Shown here: piece after piece, positions 1 through 7,771 of the stretch | Layout: every line of letters begins with the position of its first letter | Position numbering within the stretch: position 1 is the stretch's first letter | Origin: Clostridiales bacterium | GTDB lineage: Bacteria > Bacillota > Clostridia > Christensenellales > Aristaeellaceae | Direction of reading: 5' to 3' | DNA length: 46,682 nt | Assembly: GCA_004556155.1 (NCBI GenBank) | Contig: SFIM01000018.1 | Coordinates: 1 to 46,682 of the forward strand | The notes under the pieces: model-generated | What the model saw: the letters and a program-made list of their open reading frames with translations, nothing else | What the model was told of the DNA's origin: nothing | The model's database searches: none | Made by a program: the position numbers and the translations under genes

Positions 1-53
1 CTGCTCTCATTATAGCAAAGGAGGCGCTTCCTGTATCTTAAGCTTTTCCCTCT

Positions 54-70
54 CACCAGCTCCGCTGGTG
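54..70 (+). terminator. Small hairpin with T-rich tail, possible terminator
   Basis: CACCAGC and GCTGGTG flank a 3-nt loop and are followed on the plus strand by GTTTTCTTC. This could end a plus-strand gene lying left of the window. No gene was recognised in positions 1-96, so the assignment is tentative. Confidence 0.35.
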
Positions 71-96
71 GTTTTCTTCTTCGCTGAAGCGACAAC

Positions 97-128
97 AAAA
101 ACAGGGAGATGAACAAGCATCTCCCTGT
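97..128 (-). terminator. Rho-independent terminator of the oxaloacetate decarboxylase operon
   Basis: ACAGGGAGATG (101-111) pairs perfectly with CATCTCCCTGT (118-128) around a 6-nt loop. On the minus strand the stem is followed by TTTTGTTG. It lies just after the stop of the alpha-subunit gene at 143. Confidence 0.85.
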
Positions 129-142
129 AAGAAATTAGAAAA

Positions 143-1543
143 TCAGTTGCCCATATCCTCAACGTACAGCTCGCGCACAGCATTGGGATCAGCCTCGGCA
201 GCCTTTTCAGCGCGCTTGGCAAAGAAGGCGGAGGCAACCTGCGGGAACAGCGCGTAGCTGAGCACATCCTCTTCGCAGGTGGCAACGCCCTTGGTTTCCT
301 CACGGTACTTGGGCATTTCGGGCTTGATCAGATCGGCAGGACGGCAGGTAATCACCGTGTCGCTGCCAATCGCCTTGCGGCGCACTTCCTCGTTGACCTG
401 GCCGGGCAGGCGGCCGTATTCGCCGCGCAGCAGGGCCTTGGACTCCTTGGAGACCATCTTATACCGCTCGCCGGACAGGACGTTGAGCACGGCCTGGGAG
501 CCGACGATCTGGCTGGTGGGCGTAACGAGGGGCGGATAGCCAAAGTCCTTGCGGACGCGCGGCACCTCGGCCAGCACGTCGTAGTACTTATCCTCGGCGT
601 TCGCCTGCTTGAGCTGGCTGATCAGGTTGCTCAGCATGCCGCCGGGCACCTGGTACACCAGGGTCTTCACGTCGGTATTGAGCACCTTGGGATCAAGCGA
701 GCCCTCGGCCTTGAGGCGGTCAGCCACCTTGCGGAAATGAGTAGCGCCCTGCAGCAGCTTGTCCATATCCAGTCCGGTATCAAACTCCGTGCCCTTGAAG
801 GTAGCCACCATGGACTCGGTAGCGGGCTGAGAGGTGCCGTTGGCCATGGGCGAGAGCGCGGTGTCGATGATATCCACGCCCGCCTGAGCGGCCATCAGGT
901 ACACCATATCGCCGGTGCCGGTGGTGTTGTGGGTATGCAGGTGGATGGGTACCTTGACGCTCTGCTTGAGCTTCTTGACCAGGTTATAGGCGTCGAAGGG
1001 CAGCAGCAGGTTCGCCATGTCCTTGATGCAGATGCTGTCCGCGCCCATCTGCTCCATTTCCTTGGCCAGCTTGACAAAGTACTCCTCGTTATGCACGGGG
1101 CTGACAGTGTAGCTGATGGCAGGCTCGCACCAGCCGCCGTACTTTTTAACCGCCTTGACCGCGCACTCGATGTTGCGGGTATCGTTCAGCGCGTCGAACA
1201 CGCGGACTACGTCGATGCCGTTTTCGATGGACTTGGCGCAGAAGGCCTCCACCACGTCGTCGGCATAGTGCTTATAGCCCAGCAGGTTCTGGCCGCGCAG
1301 CAGCATCTGCAGCTTGGTATTGGGCATATGCTTGCGCAGCTGGCGCAGACGCTCCCACGGATCCTCGTTGAGGAAGCGCATGCAGGCGTCAAACGTCGCG
1401 CCGCCCCAGCATTCCAGCGACCAGTAGCCAATGCTGTCCAGCAGCTCGCAGGCGGGCAGCATATCGCTCAGGCGCATGCGCGTGGCGGCCTGAGACTGAT
1501 GCGCGTCACGCAGAATGGTATCGGTAATATAGATCTTAGCCAT
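143..1543 (-). CDS. oadA: Oxaloacetate decarboxylase alpha subunit (carboxyltransferase)
   Basis: 466-residue carboxyltransferase of the PYC/OADA family. It moves the carboxyl group from oxaloacetate to biotin on a separate carrier, releasing pyruvate in the cytoplasm. Visible signatures are the N-terminal TDTILRDAHQS (about 7-17, metal-ligand Asp), SICIKDMA (170-177, Lys174 being the lysine usually carbamylated) and HLHTHNTTG (201-209, the metal-binding HxH). The protein stops after the carboxyltransferase and conserved helical domain and has no biotinyl domain; that is supplied by the gene at 2780. GGAGGA lies just upstream of the ATG. It is last in a minus-strand operon 16 bp after the beta subunit. 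No biotin carboxylase gene is nearby, which argues against the pyruvate carboxylase B reading. The true transcarboxylase substrate is inferred from the operon. Confidence 0.93.
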   Translation of the reverse strand: MAKIYITDTILRDAHQSQAATRMRLSDMLPACELLDSIGYWSLECWGGATFDACMRFLNEDPWERLRQLRKHMPNTKLQMLLRGQNLLGYKHYADDVVEAFCAKSIENGIDVVRVFDALNDTRNIECAVKAVKKYGGWCEPAISYTVSPVHNEEYFVKLAKEMEQMGADSICIKDMANLLLPFDAYNLVKKLKQSVKVPIHLHTHNTTGTGDMVYLMAAQAGVDIIDTALSPMANGTSQPATESMVATFKGTEFDTGLDMDKLLQGATHFRKVADRLKAEGSLDPKVLNTDVKTLVYQVPGGMLSNLISQLKQANAEDKYYDVLAEVPRVRKDFGYPPLVTPTSQIVGSQAVLNVLSGERYKMVSKESKALLRGEYGRLPGQVNEEVRRKAIGSDTVITCRPADLIKPEMPKYREETKGVATCEEDVLSYALFPQVASAFFAKRAEKAAEADPNAVRELYVEDMGN

Positions 1544-1558
1544 TTGCTAAATCCTCCA

Positions 1559-2764
1559 TCAATGCGCGCCGAACAGCGCCAGCAGCACGCCCGCGGCAAT
1601 GGCAGAGCCGATTACGCCGGCCACATTGGGGCCCATAGCGTGCATCAGCAGGAAGTTGCCGGGGTTGGCCTTCTGGCCTTCCTTCTGGGATACGCGCGCG
1701 GCCATCGGCACGGCGGATACGCCGGCAGAGCCGATGAGCGGATTGATCTTTTCCTTGAGGAACAGGTTCATGAACTTGGCCAGCAGTACACCGCCGGCGG
1801 TGCCGCAGCCAAAGGCAAAGATGCCCATCGCCATAATCAGAAGCGTATCCTTGGTAAGGAAGGTGTTAGCCGTCGCCGTCGCACCGACGGATACGCCCAG
1901 GAAGATGGTGACAACGTTCATCAGGCCATTCTGCACAGTCTGATCCAGACGATCCACCACGCCGGTTTCATGCATCAGGTTACCCAGCATCAGGCAGCCG
2001 ACCAGAGGCGCAGCCGAGGGAACCAGCAGCGCCACGAAGATCGTTACTACGAAGGGGAACATGATCTTTTCGGTCTTGCTTACCTTGCGCAGGGGCTTCA
2101 TCACGATTTCACGCTCCTGCTGCGTGGTCAGCGCGCGCATGATGGGCGGCTGAATCACGGGCACCAGCGCCATGTAGGAATACGCTGCTACCGCGATGGG
2201 AGCCAGCAGATGGGGGGCCAGACGGATGGTGGTGTAGATGGCCGTGGGACCGTCCGCGCCACCAATGATGCCGATGGAACCTGCTTCGGCCGGGGTGTAG
2301 TTAACCAAGCGAGCCAGAATAAATACGATGAAGATGCCCAGCTGCGCGGCAGCGCCCAGCAGCAGGGTCTTGGGATTGGCAAGCAGGGGCTCAAAGTCCG
2401 TGCCCGCACCCACGCCCATGAAGATCAGGCAGGGGTAAATGCCCAGCTTGACGCCCAGGTACAGGTAGTCAATCAGGCCTGCGGAGATCGTGGTGGCCAC
2501 GCCATCGATTTCAACGGTCTTGCCCGCCAGCAGATCCCAGTTGACATGGCCGCCGGCAAAGAGCTGCTCATGGAACATCTCCGCGCCGGGCAGGTTGGTC
2601 AGCAGCATGCCGAAGGAGATGGGCAGCAGCAGCAACGGCTCAAACTTTTTGACGATCGCCAGGTACGCCAGAACCAGGGAAATGGCGATCATGACCAGCA
2701 TCTTCCAGTTTTCCGGAATCATCGAAAAACCGGTCTGCTGGAGGAAGTTCATAATGGTTTCCAT
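1559..2764 (-). CDS. oadB: Oxaloacetate decarboxylase beta subunit (Na+ pump)
   Basis: 401-residue integral membrane protein of the OadB/MmdB/GcdB family. It decarboxylates carboxybiotin and couples this to Na+ export. The hallmark GIIGGADGPTAIY (about 165-177) contains Asp171, equivalent to the essential Na+-site aspartate of the family. A second conserved block is MALVPVIQPPIMRALTT. Many hydrophobic helices span the length. The start ATG is preceded by GGAGGGAGAAGC. It sits between the biotin carrier (16 bp upstream) and the alpha subunit (16 bp downstream). The family also serves methylmalonyl-CoA and glutaconyl-CoA decarboxylases, but the adjacent PYC/OADA-type alpha subunit and PEP carboxykinase point to oxaloacetate. 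Confidence 0.93.
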   Translation of the reverse strand: METIMNFLQQTGFSMIPENWKMLVMIAISLVLAYLAIVKKFEPLLLLPISFGMLLTNLPGAEMFHEQLFAGGHVNWDLLAGKTVEIDGVATTISAGLIDYLYLGVKLGIYPCLIFMGVGAGTDFEPLLANPKTLLLGAAAQLGIFIVFILARLVNYTPAEAGSIGIIGGADGPTAIYTTIRLAPHLLAPIAVAAYSYMALVPVIQPPIMRALTTQQEREIVMKPLRKVSKTEKIMFPFVVTIFVALLVPSAAPLVGCLMLGNLMHETGVVDRLDQTVQNGLMNVVTIFLGVSVGATATANTFLTKDTLLIMAMGIFAFGCGTAGGVLLAKFMNLFLKEKINPLIGSAGVSAVPMAARVSQKEGQKANPGNFLLMHAMGPNVAGVIGSAIAAGVLLALFGAH

Positions 2765-2779
2765 GCTTCTCCCTCCGTC

Positions 2780-3133
2780 TTAGGCAAGGGTCAGCAGGGT
2801 AGCGCCGCTCTGCACGCTCTGGCCCTTGGCAACGTTCACCGTGCCGACGGTGCCGTCGTTGGGCGCCATGATTTCGTTTTCCATCTTCATCGCTTCCAGC
2901 ACTACCAGCACGTCGCCGCGCTTAACGGCCTGGCCGGGCTTTACATTGACCGCCAGGATGGTGCCGGGCATGGGGGCGTTGATGGCCTGCGCGCCGGCGG
3001 GAGCCTTGGCGGCGGGGGCGGCAGGAGCAGCGGCGGGAGCGGCCTTGGGGGCGGCGGCAGCGGCTTCGCCTTCCAGCACCTCCAGGGTAATATCATACTG
3101 AGTGCCGTTTACGTTTACACGATACTTTTTCAT
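2780..3133 (-). CDS. Biotin carboxyl carrier protein of the decarboxylase
   Basis: 117-residue biotinyl protein. Residues 1-20 form a short beta region typical of OAD/MMD gamma-chain carriers. Residues 24-50 are an Ala/Pro-rich flexible linker. Residues 51-117 are a biotinyl/lipoyl domain with EAMKMENE, in which Lys83 is the predicted biotinylation site. It shuttles carboxybiotin between the alpha subunit and the membrane beta subunit. In Klebsiella this domain is fused to OadA, whereas here it is free-standing, as in many Clostridia. It lies 23 bp downstream of the small membrane subunit and 15 bp upstream of oadB. Confidence 0.92.
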   Translation of the reverse strand: MKKYRVNVNGTQYDITLEVLEGEAAAAAPKAAPAAAPAAPAAKAPAGAQAINAPMPGTILAVNVKPGQAVKRGDVLVVLEAMKMENEIMAPNDGTVGTVNVAKGQSVQSGATLLTLA

Positions 3134-3156
3134 GGAGGATTGCTTCCTTTCGTTCT

Positions 3157-3501
3157 TTATACCCTTTTGATGCTGTGAATACGGATCGCCTTGACATCCT
3201 TGCCCAGCTCTTCGGCCAGGGCGACGGAGATCGCCGCCACCAGCTCGCCGCGGTTGGGAATATCCGCTTCCGCAGGGACGGCCGCCGGAGCGGCCGCCTC
3301 TGCGGCGGTTTCATGTTTCGCATTCACTTTTTTCATAATCGCGCCCATGAAGGAAATCAGGGCGATCAGGCAGATCAGGCCGATGAATACGATCACCATG
3401 CCCAGCACTACCACAAACCAGGTGGGAATATCCGCGCCCGGCACAGCCGCCTGCACGACGGGAGCCGCCGTGGCCAGCGTGTTAGTCAATGCTTCTTCCA
3501 T
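3157..3501 (-). CDS. oadG: OadG-type small membrane subunit of the decarboxylase
   Basis: 114-residue protein with one transmembrane helix (about 27-52), an Ala/Pro/Glu-rich stretch (about 62-82) and a short C-terminal domain ending in HSIKRV. This layout matches the OadG/DUF gamma-delta family that holds the complex together at the membrane. Its sequence is weakly conserved, so the call rests on architecture and on its place directly after pckA and before the biotin carrier and oadB. Confidence 0.75.
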   Translation of the reverse strand: MEEALTNTLATAAPVVQAAVPGADIPTWFVVVLGMVIVFIGLICLIALISFMGAIMKKVNAKHETAAEAAAPAAVPAEADIPNRGELVAAISVALAEELGKDVKAIRIHSIKRV

Positions 3502-3519
3502 GATTTACCTCACTGTATG

Positions 3520-5085
3520 TTACGCCTTGGGGCCAGCTTCAACAACTTCCTGAGACATATGGGTGTACTTCTTGAAGTTTTCAACGAAGCTGGCGGCCAG
3601 CTTCTTGCAGCTCGCCTGATAGGCTTCCTTGTCTTCCCAGGTGTTTTCGGGGATCAGCAGCTCGCTGGGCACGCCCGCGATTTCGGTGGGCACTTCCACA
3701 CCGAAGGTGGGATCCTTGACGAACTGGCTCTTTTCGATTTCGCCGGTCAGGGCGGCAGTTACCATGGCGCGGGTGTAGGCCAGCTTCATGCGCTTGCCGG
3801 TACCGTTCCAGCCGGTGTTAATCAGGTATACCTTCGCGCCGGACTTTTCAACCTTGTCGGCCAGCATCTGGGCGTACACAGAGGGATCCAGGGGCAGGAA
3901 GGGCTCGCCAAAGCAGGTGGAGAAGGTGGGCACGGGCTCCTTGATGCCGATTTCGGTGCCGGCAACCTTGGAGGTGAAGCCGGATACGAAGTAGTACATA
4001 GCCTGGTTGCGGTCCAGCTTGCTGATGGGAGGCAGCACGCCGTAGGCGTCGGCGGTCAGGAAGATAACGGTCTTGGGAACGCTGGGGCTCATGCCGCTCA
4101 GCTCGGCGTTGGGGATGTATTCCACAGGATAGCCCACGCGGGAGTTGATGGCCAGGGAGTCGTCATCAAAGTCGAACTCGCGGGTTTCGGGATCCATGAC
4201 CACGTTTTCAACCAGCGCGCCGAACTTGATGGCGTTGTAGATTTCGGGCTCGCCTTCGGGGCTGAGGTTGATGCACTTGGCGTAGCAGCCGCCCTCGAAG
4301 TTGAACACGGAGTCGTCCGCCCAGCCGTGCTCGTCGTCGCCGATCAGCTTGCGGTTGGGGTCGGCGGACAGGGTGGTCTTGCCGGTGCCGGACAGGCCGA
4401 AGAACACGGCGCTGTCGCCGTTGTGGCCGATGTTGGCGGAGCAGTGCATCGGGAACACGCCTTCCTTGGGCAGGACATAATTCATCACGGAGAAGACGCT
4501 CTTCTTGATTTCTCCGGCGTACTGGGTGCCGCAGATGACGACCAGCTTATCCTCATAGTTGACCAGGATGGCAGCCTCGGAGCGGGTGTGATCCATCTCA
4601 GGGATGCACTTGAAGCCGGGGGCAGCGATGATGGTGTAATCTTCCTTGAAGCTTTCCAGCTGCTCGGCAGAAGGACGGCGCAGCAGCTGATGGATGAACA
4701 GGTTCTGGCTGGCCAGCTCGTTGATGATGCGGAAGGACTTGGTGTACTTGGGATCCGCGCCGGCGAAGCCATCAAAGATAAATACTTCTTTATTCTGCAG
4801 GTAGGCGACCACCTTATCGTAGATGGCGTAGAAGTTTTCCTTGCTGATCGGACGGTTTACCTTGCCCCAGGCGATATCGTCATGCACGGCAGGGGTATCC
4901 ACGATGAACTTGTCGTTGGCGCTGCGGCCGGTATACTTGCCGGTCTTTACCACCAACGCGCCGGTGTTGCTCAGCGTGCCCTCCTCACGGCGCAGCGCAG
5001 CCTCTACAAGCTGGGCGGGGGTCAGATTGCGATAGACCGCCTTGGAATTGATGATGCCATACTTTTCGATGCCGTAGGTATTCAT
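3520..5085 (-). CDS. pckA: Phosphoenolpyruvate carboxykinase (ATP)
   Basis: 521-residue ATP-type PEP carboxykinase interconverting oxaloacetate + ATP and PEP + CO2 + ADP. The P-loop GLSGTGKTTLS is at about 230-240. KCIPEMDHTRSEAAI and GDDEHGWADDSVFNFEGG are family metal and substrate-site blocks. An in-frame extension to 5256 exists, but the ATG at 5085 (MNTYGIEKYGI) is chosen because GAAGGAGG lies 8 bp upstream of it and the extra 57 residues are not family-like. It is the first gene of the operon, 18 bp before oadG. Followed by a Na+-pumping decarboxylase, it may run towards oxaloacetate and make ATP, with the decarboxylase conserving further energy; that direction is inferred. Confidence 0.95.
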   Translation of the reverse strand: MNTYGIEKYGIINSKAVYRNLTPAQLVEAALRREEGTLSNTGALVVKTGKYTGRSANDKFIVDTPAVHDDIAWGKVNRPISKENFYAIYDKVVAYLQNKEVFIFDGFAGADPKYTKSFRIINELASQNLFIHQLLRRPSAEQLESFKEDYTIIAAPGFKCIPEMDHTRSEAAILVNYEDKLVVICGTQYAGEIKKSVFSVMNYVLPKEGVFPMHCSANIGHNGDSAVFFGLSGTGKTTLSADPNRKLIGDDEHGWADDSVFNFEGGCYAKCINLSPEGEPEIYNAIKFGALVENVVMDPETREFDFDDDSLAINSRVGYPVEYIPNAELSGMSPSVPKTVIFLTADAYGVLPPISKLDRNQAMYYFVSGFTSKVAGTEIGIKEPVPTFSTCFGEPFLPLDPSVYAQMLADKVEKSGAKVYLINTGWNGTGKRMKLAYTRAMVTAALTGEIEKSQFVKDPTFGVEVPTEIAGVPSELLIPENTWEDKEAYQASCKKLAASFVENFKKYTHMSQEVVEAGPKA

Positions 5086-5261
5086 AGGGTTGCCTCCTTC
5101 ATAGATATGCCTGGCATACTCTCCCCCGCTCAATCCCCGGAATAAGGCCGCGTTTCCGCTTGCCTGCCGCATCCCTGCGGATGAATTTCGCCATGCATTG
5201 TAATGATATGATCGGTGGTTCAGCTTTCGTAAAAAACCAACTCCCACCAAATACATCTTAT

Positions 5262-5366
5262 TACTACAGTTTCAAATTGTAAAATTCCATATGGGCATGG
5301 ATGCATATATTTTTCTATATATATTTCAATTATAATACATATTGTTAAAATAGTAATACAGTTTCA
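5262..5366. repeat. AT-rich divergent region with a 13-bp direct repeat
   Basis: The 291 bp between pckA and the promoter at 5377 contain no gene. TACTACAGTTTCA (5262-5274) recurs as TAATACAGTTTCA (5354-5366), 92 bp apart. Between them is a very AT-rich stretch with TATAAT-like hexamers on both strands (near 5329-5336). The pckA operon promoter should lie here, but no -35/-10 pair with good spacing could be picked. The repeats could be a regulator site. Confidence 0.4.
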
Positions 5367-5376
5367 TCTAAGCAGC

Positions 5377-5406
5377 TTGACAGCATCCCGCCCCATTGCG
5401 TATTAT
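5377..5406 (+). promoter_or_regulatory. Sigma-70-type promoter for the DUF3842 gene
   Basis: TTGACA (5377-5382) and TATTAT (5401-5406) are separated by 18 bp. They lie about 50 bp upstream of the ATG at 5455, which has AAAGGA before it. Confidence 0.65.
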
Positions 5407-5454
5407 TAAAGATGTGCTACTGCTTCGCCGCCCAGCGGCTGAAAGGAATTTCGG

Positions 5455-5880
5455 ATGAAAATTCTGATAATCGACGGCCAGAGCGGCCGTCTTGGCGCGC
5501 AGTTGATCGAAGCTCTCGCTGCCCGGCTGCCCATGGATCAGCATCAGCTGATCGCCATCGGCGCCAACTCCCTGGCCACCAGCGCCATGCTCAAGGCAGG
5601 CGCGCAGCAGGGAGCGACGGGCGAAAACCCCGTGCTGGTTGCCTGCCGCGATGCGGATATTATCGCCGGCCCCATCGGCATTGTCATAGCCGACGCGCTG
5701 CTGGGAGAGATCACCCCCAGCATGGCGGCGGCCGTCGGGCAAAGCGCGGCAATCCGCGTGCTGCTGCCTGTAAACCGCTGTGCCACCCAGGTAGCGGGCG
5801 TGCCTGTGCTAACCCGGGTGCAGTTGATTGAGGCCGCCGTGGACAAGATCGAATCGCTCTGCCGAGGCGAAACGCCCTAA
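5455..5880 (+). CDS. DUF3842 family protein
   Basis: 141-residue small cytoplasmic protein. The N-terminus MKILIIDGQSGRLGAQL resembles the dinucleotide-binding beta-alpha turn of DUF3842 proteins, which are common in Clostridia and of unknown function. The rest is Ala-rich alpha/beta sequence with GPIGIVIADALLGEITP in the centre. AAAGGA precedes the ATG and a consensus-like promoter lies upstream. It is followed 85 bp later by an ECF transporter S component in the same direction. No function is assigned. Confidence 0.75.
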   Translation: MKILIIDGQSGRLGAQLIEALAARLPMDQHQLIAIGANSLATSAMLKAGAQQGATGENPVLVACRDADIIAGPIGIVIADALLGEITPSMAAAVGQSAAIRVLLPVNRCATQVAGVPVLTRVQLIEAAVDKIESLCRGETP

Positions 5881-5965
5881 ACGCTTCTCGTACCAAGCAT
5901 CAATGCGCCGCGACGGCGCGTCTCCCGTTCAAGACGGAATCCAATTTTGAAAGGGAGAAAATTCT

Positions 5966-6508
5966 ATGTCGCTCAAACGCAATTCTCTGATGCAGCTGAT
6001 TATCAGCGCCGTCTGCCTGGCTCTGTGCATGGTGCTGCCCTTTCTGACAGGGCAGATTCCGCAGATCGGCAGCGCCCTGTCCCCCATGCACCTGCCGGTG
6101 CTGCTGTGCGGCTTTCTGTGCGGGCCGGTATACGCCCTGGCTGTGGGCGCGGTCGCGCCGCCGCTGCGCTTTGCGCTGTTCGGCATGCCGCCCATTTTTC
6201 CCACTGGCGTGGCCATGTGCTTTGAGCTGGCCGCCTACGGGGTTATCAGCAGCCTGATGTACCGCCGCCTGCCGCGCAAAAAGCTGTCCATCTATGCCGC
6301 GCTGCTCATCGCTATGGTGGGCGGGCGCATCGTATGGGGTCTGATGCGCTGGCTGATCGCCGGGCTGGCTGGCAGCAGCTTCACTTTCGCCATGTTCCTC
6401 AGCGGCGCGCTGCTCAAGGCAGTGCCGGGTATCATCGTGCAGATTGTGCTGATCCCGCTGCTGGTAATGGCCATTGAGCGCGCGTTTCCCAAGCTGACGC
6501 AGCGTTAA
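5966..6508 (+). CDS. ECF transporter S component, substrate unknown
   Basis: 180-residue membrane protein with about six hydrophobic helices. It has the look of ECF (energy-coupling factor) substrate-binding components: a loop with GQIPQIGSALSPMHLPV after the first helix, then GFLCGPVYALAVG and a long third/fourth helix. These proteins capture vitamins or their precursors and use a shared EcfAA'T motor, which is not encoded in this window. GAAAGGGAG lies upstream of the ATG. A small GC hairpin (about 5903-5917) sits in the gap after the DUF3842 gene. The vitamin carried cannot be told from the sequence. Confidence 0.75.
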   Translation: MSLKRNSLMQLIISAVCLALCMVLPFLTGQIPQIGSALSPMHLPVLLCGFLCGPVYALAVGAVAPPLRFALFGMPPIFPTGVAMCFELAAYGVISSLMYRRLPRKKLSIYAALLIAMVGGRIVWGLMRWLIAGLAGSSFTFAMFLSGALLKAVPGIIVQIVLIPLLVMAIERAFPKLTQR

Positions 6509-6513
6509 AACAT

Positions 6514-6558
6514 CAAAAGCCTCCGGCCTTGTCACAGCGACATGGTCGGAGGCTTTTG
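6514..6558. terminator. Bidirectional terminator
   Basis: CAAAAGCCTCCG (6514-6525) pairs with CGGAGGCTTTTG (6547-6558), with a small inner GTC/GAC stem. T runs occur on both strands. It serves the plus-strand ECF gene (stop 6508) and the minus-strand cytidylyltransferase gene (stop 6574). Confidence 0.9.
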
Positions 6559-6573
6559 TTCGGATATATGCTT

Positions 6574-7560
6574 TTACTTTTCTTCCGGCTCGGCGGGTTG
6601 CAATTGCAGATACCGCGCCATGCAGCGTTCAAAGCTCTCCTTGGCAGTGGCCAGCACCTCTTTCTCCATCTGCTGATAGCAGTGCAGCAGATCCGCTCCC
6701 TCAGCTGTCAGCTGTGAACCGCCGCCAGCGGAGCCGCCCACCACGCGGGCAAGCAGCGGAAAGCCCAGAGCAGCCTCCATGCGGCGCACCAGCTTCCACC
6801 CCTTTGAATAGGAAATATGCACGGCATGGCAGGCCATTTGCAGTGAGCCGGTCATGCGCACCATTTCAAGCAGCTGGGCAAAGAAAGGATCAAACACCGA
6901 ATCCAGCGCGCACAGATGCAATTGCAGATCCAGCCGCAGCGATTCCTGCCCGCCGCCTATGCGCAGATTGTGCAGCAGCAGCCGGTTATATTCCTCGGGC
7001 GTATCAGCGTCCAACACCACGCCTTCATCGTTAACCGGCACATCCTGCCGCGACAGACCCAGTTCACGCAGTGCGCCGCGCAGGCCATCCTCACCACGAT
7101 AATCGCTGATTTTCTCCAGCGCGTCATGTCGCAGCACAATGGGATGCCCTGATTTTTTGCCATATACCGGCCGCACGACCTGCGAGTCGTATTCCAGCAG
7201 ACGGCGCACGGTGTCAATCTGCACCGTGGGCACATCGCCCGGTGAAAACAGCAGCCGCTCACAGCGCGGCAGCAGGTATTCCAGACCGATCTTAAACGAA
7301 TCGAACATCTGGGTGAAGGCATAATGCTCGTTATTGAGGAACACCAGGCCCATCCCGTCCAGATGCTGGCGCAGCACATCGCTCTTATAGCCCGTCACCA
7401 CCACGATAGGGTCGGCTCCGGCCTGCTGCATCATGCGCACCGTGCGGCGGATCATGGTATCCTCGCCCACGGGCAGCATGGGCTTGAAGCGCTCCATGCG
7501 CGAGGATACGCCGGCAGCCAGGATCAGGGCGGCAAGCGGACGGCGGACAGTTGCTTCCAT
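6574..7560 (-). CDS. MocA-like molybdopterin cytidylyltransferase fused to a ModE-type DNA-binding domain
   Basis: 328 residues in two parts. Residues about 8-198 are a MobA/MocA-type nucleotidyltransferase with LILAAGVSSRM (12-22), LLFSPGDVP (103-111) and GKKSGHPI (134-141), expected to add CMP (or another nucleotide) to molybdopterin for hydroxylases. Residues about 205-305 are a winged helix of the ModE N-terminal type, with TGSLQMACHAVHISYSKGWK (237-256) as the HTH and VVGGSAGGGSQLT as the wing. The molybdate-binding Mop/TOBE domain of true ModE is absent. The start at 7560 is chosen because AAGGAGA lies about 10 bp upstream; a longer frame to 7695 lacks family sequence. It is last of the hydroxylase gene set and ends at a terminator. 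The enzyme might also act as a regulator, which is inference. Confidence 0.85.
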   Translation of the reverse strand: MEATVRRPLAALILAAGVSSRMERFKPMLPVGEDTMIRRTVRMMQQAGADPIVVVTGYKSDVLRQHLDGMGLVFLNNEHYAFTQMFDSFKIGLEYLLPRCERLLFSPGDVPTVQIDTVRRLLEYDSQVVRPVYGKKSGHPIVLRHDALEKISDYRGEDGLRGALRELGLSRQDVPVNDEGVVLDADTPEEYNRLLLHNLRIGGGQESLRLDLQLHLCALDSVFDPFFAQLLEMVRMTGSLQMACHAVHISYSKGWKLVRRMEAALGFPLLARVVGGSAGGGSQLTAEGADLLHCYQQMEKEVLATAKESFERCMARYLQLQPAEPEEK

Positions 7561-7639
7561 GGCTGATTCTCTCCTTGCGCGCGCAGGCATCACGCCGCGC
7601 GCGTTTTCACATACTATAAGCCATAAGGGGGGATTTTCA

Positions 7640-7771
7640 ATGGATATGGGCATTGAGCTGTCGCCACTCTGCGGAATGGTGATCTGTATCATCATAGCGG
7701 CGTTCTTTGCGCTTTGGGGCGCAGGGCTGCTGATTGTACGGCTGCGTCAGCGGCGGAAGCGCTCGCCGTAA
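7640..7771 (+). CDS. Small single-pass membrane protein, unknown
   Basis: 43-residue ORF preceded by AAGGGGGG 7-8 bp before the ATG. It has a short N-terminus, one hydrophobic helix (about residues 11-34) and a strongly basic tail, so the tail probably stays in the cytoplasm. It lies on the plus strand between two minus-strand molybdenum genes, and its last 25 bp overlap the end of the NifU-like gene tail to tail. The strong ribosome-binding site and clean membrane topology suggest a real gene, but no family was recognised. Confidence 0.5.
   Translation: MDMGIELSPLCGMVICIIIAAFFALWGAGLLIVRLRQRRKRSP

Noticed and set aside
143..1543. Pyruvate carboxylase subunit B
   Set aside because: The domain matches, but no biotin carboxylase gene is nearby and the Na+-pump beta subunit is adjacent, so oxaloacetate decarboxylase alpha is the better call.
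737..3178. Very long plus-strand open frame (813 codons) opposite the decarboxylase genes
   Set aside because: It is the antisense of well-recognised oadA, oadB and carrier genes. Its product is His/Gln/Gly-rich without family features, as expected of a high-GC shadow frame. The same holds for the long antisense frames at 3175-5145, 8349-10985, 11019-12902 and 41717-43822.
5086..5256. 57-residue N-terminal extension of PEP carboxykinase
   Set aside because: The sequence is not family-like and the ATG at 5085 has an excellent ribosome-binding site.
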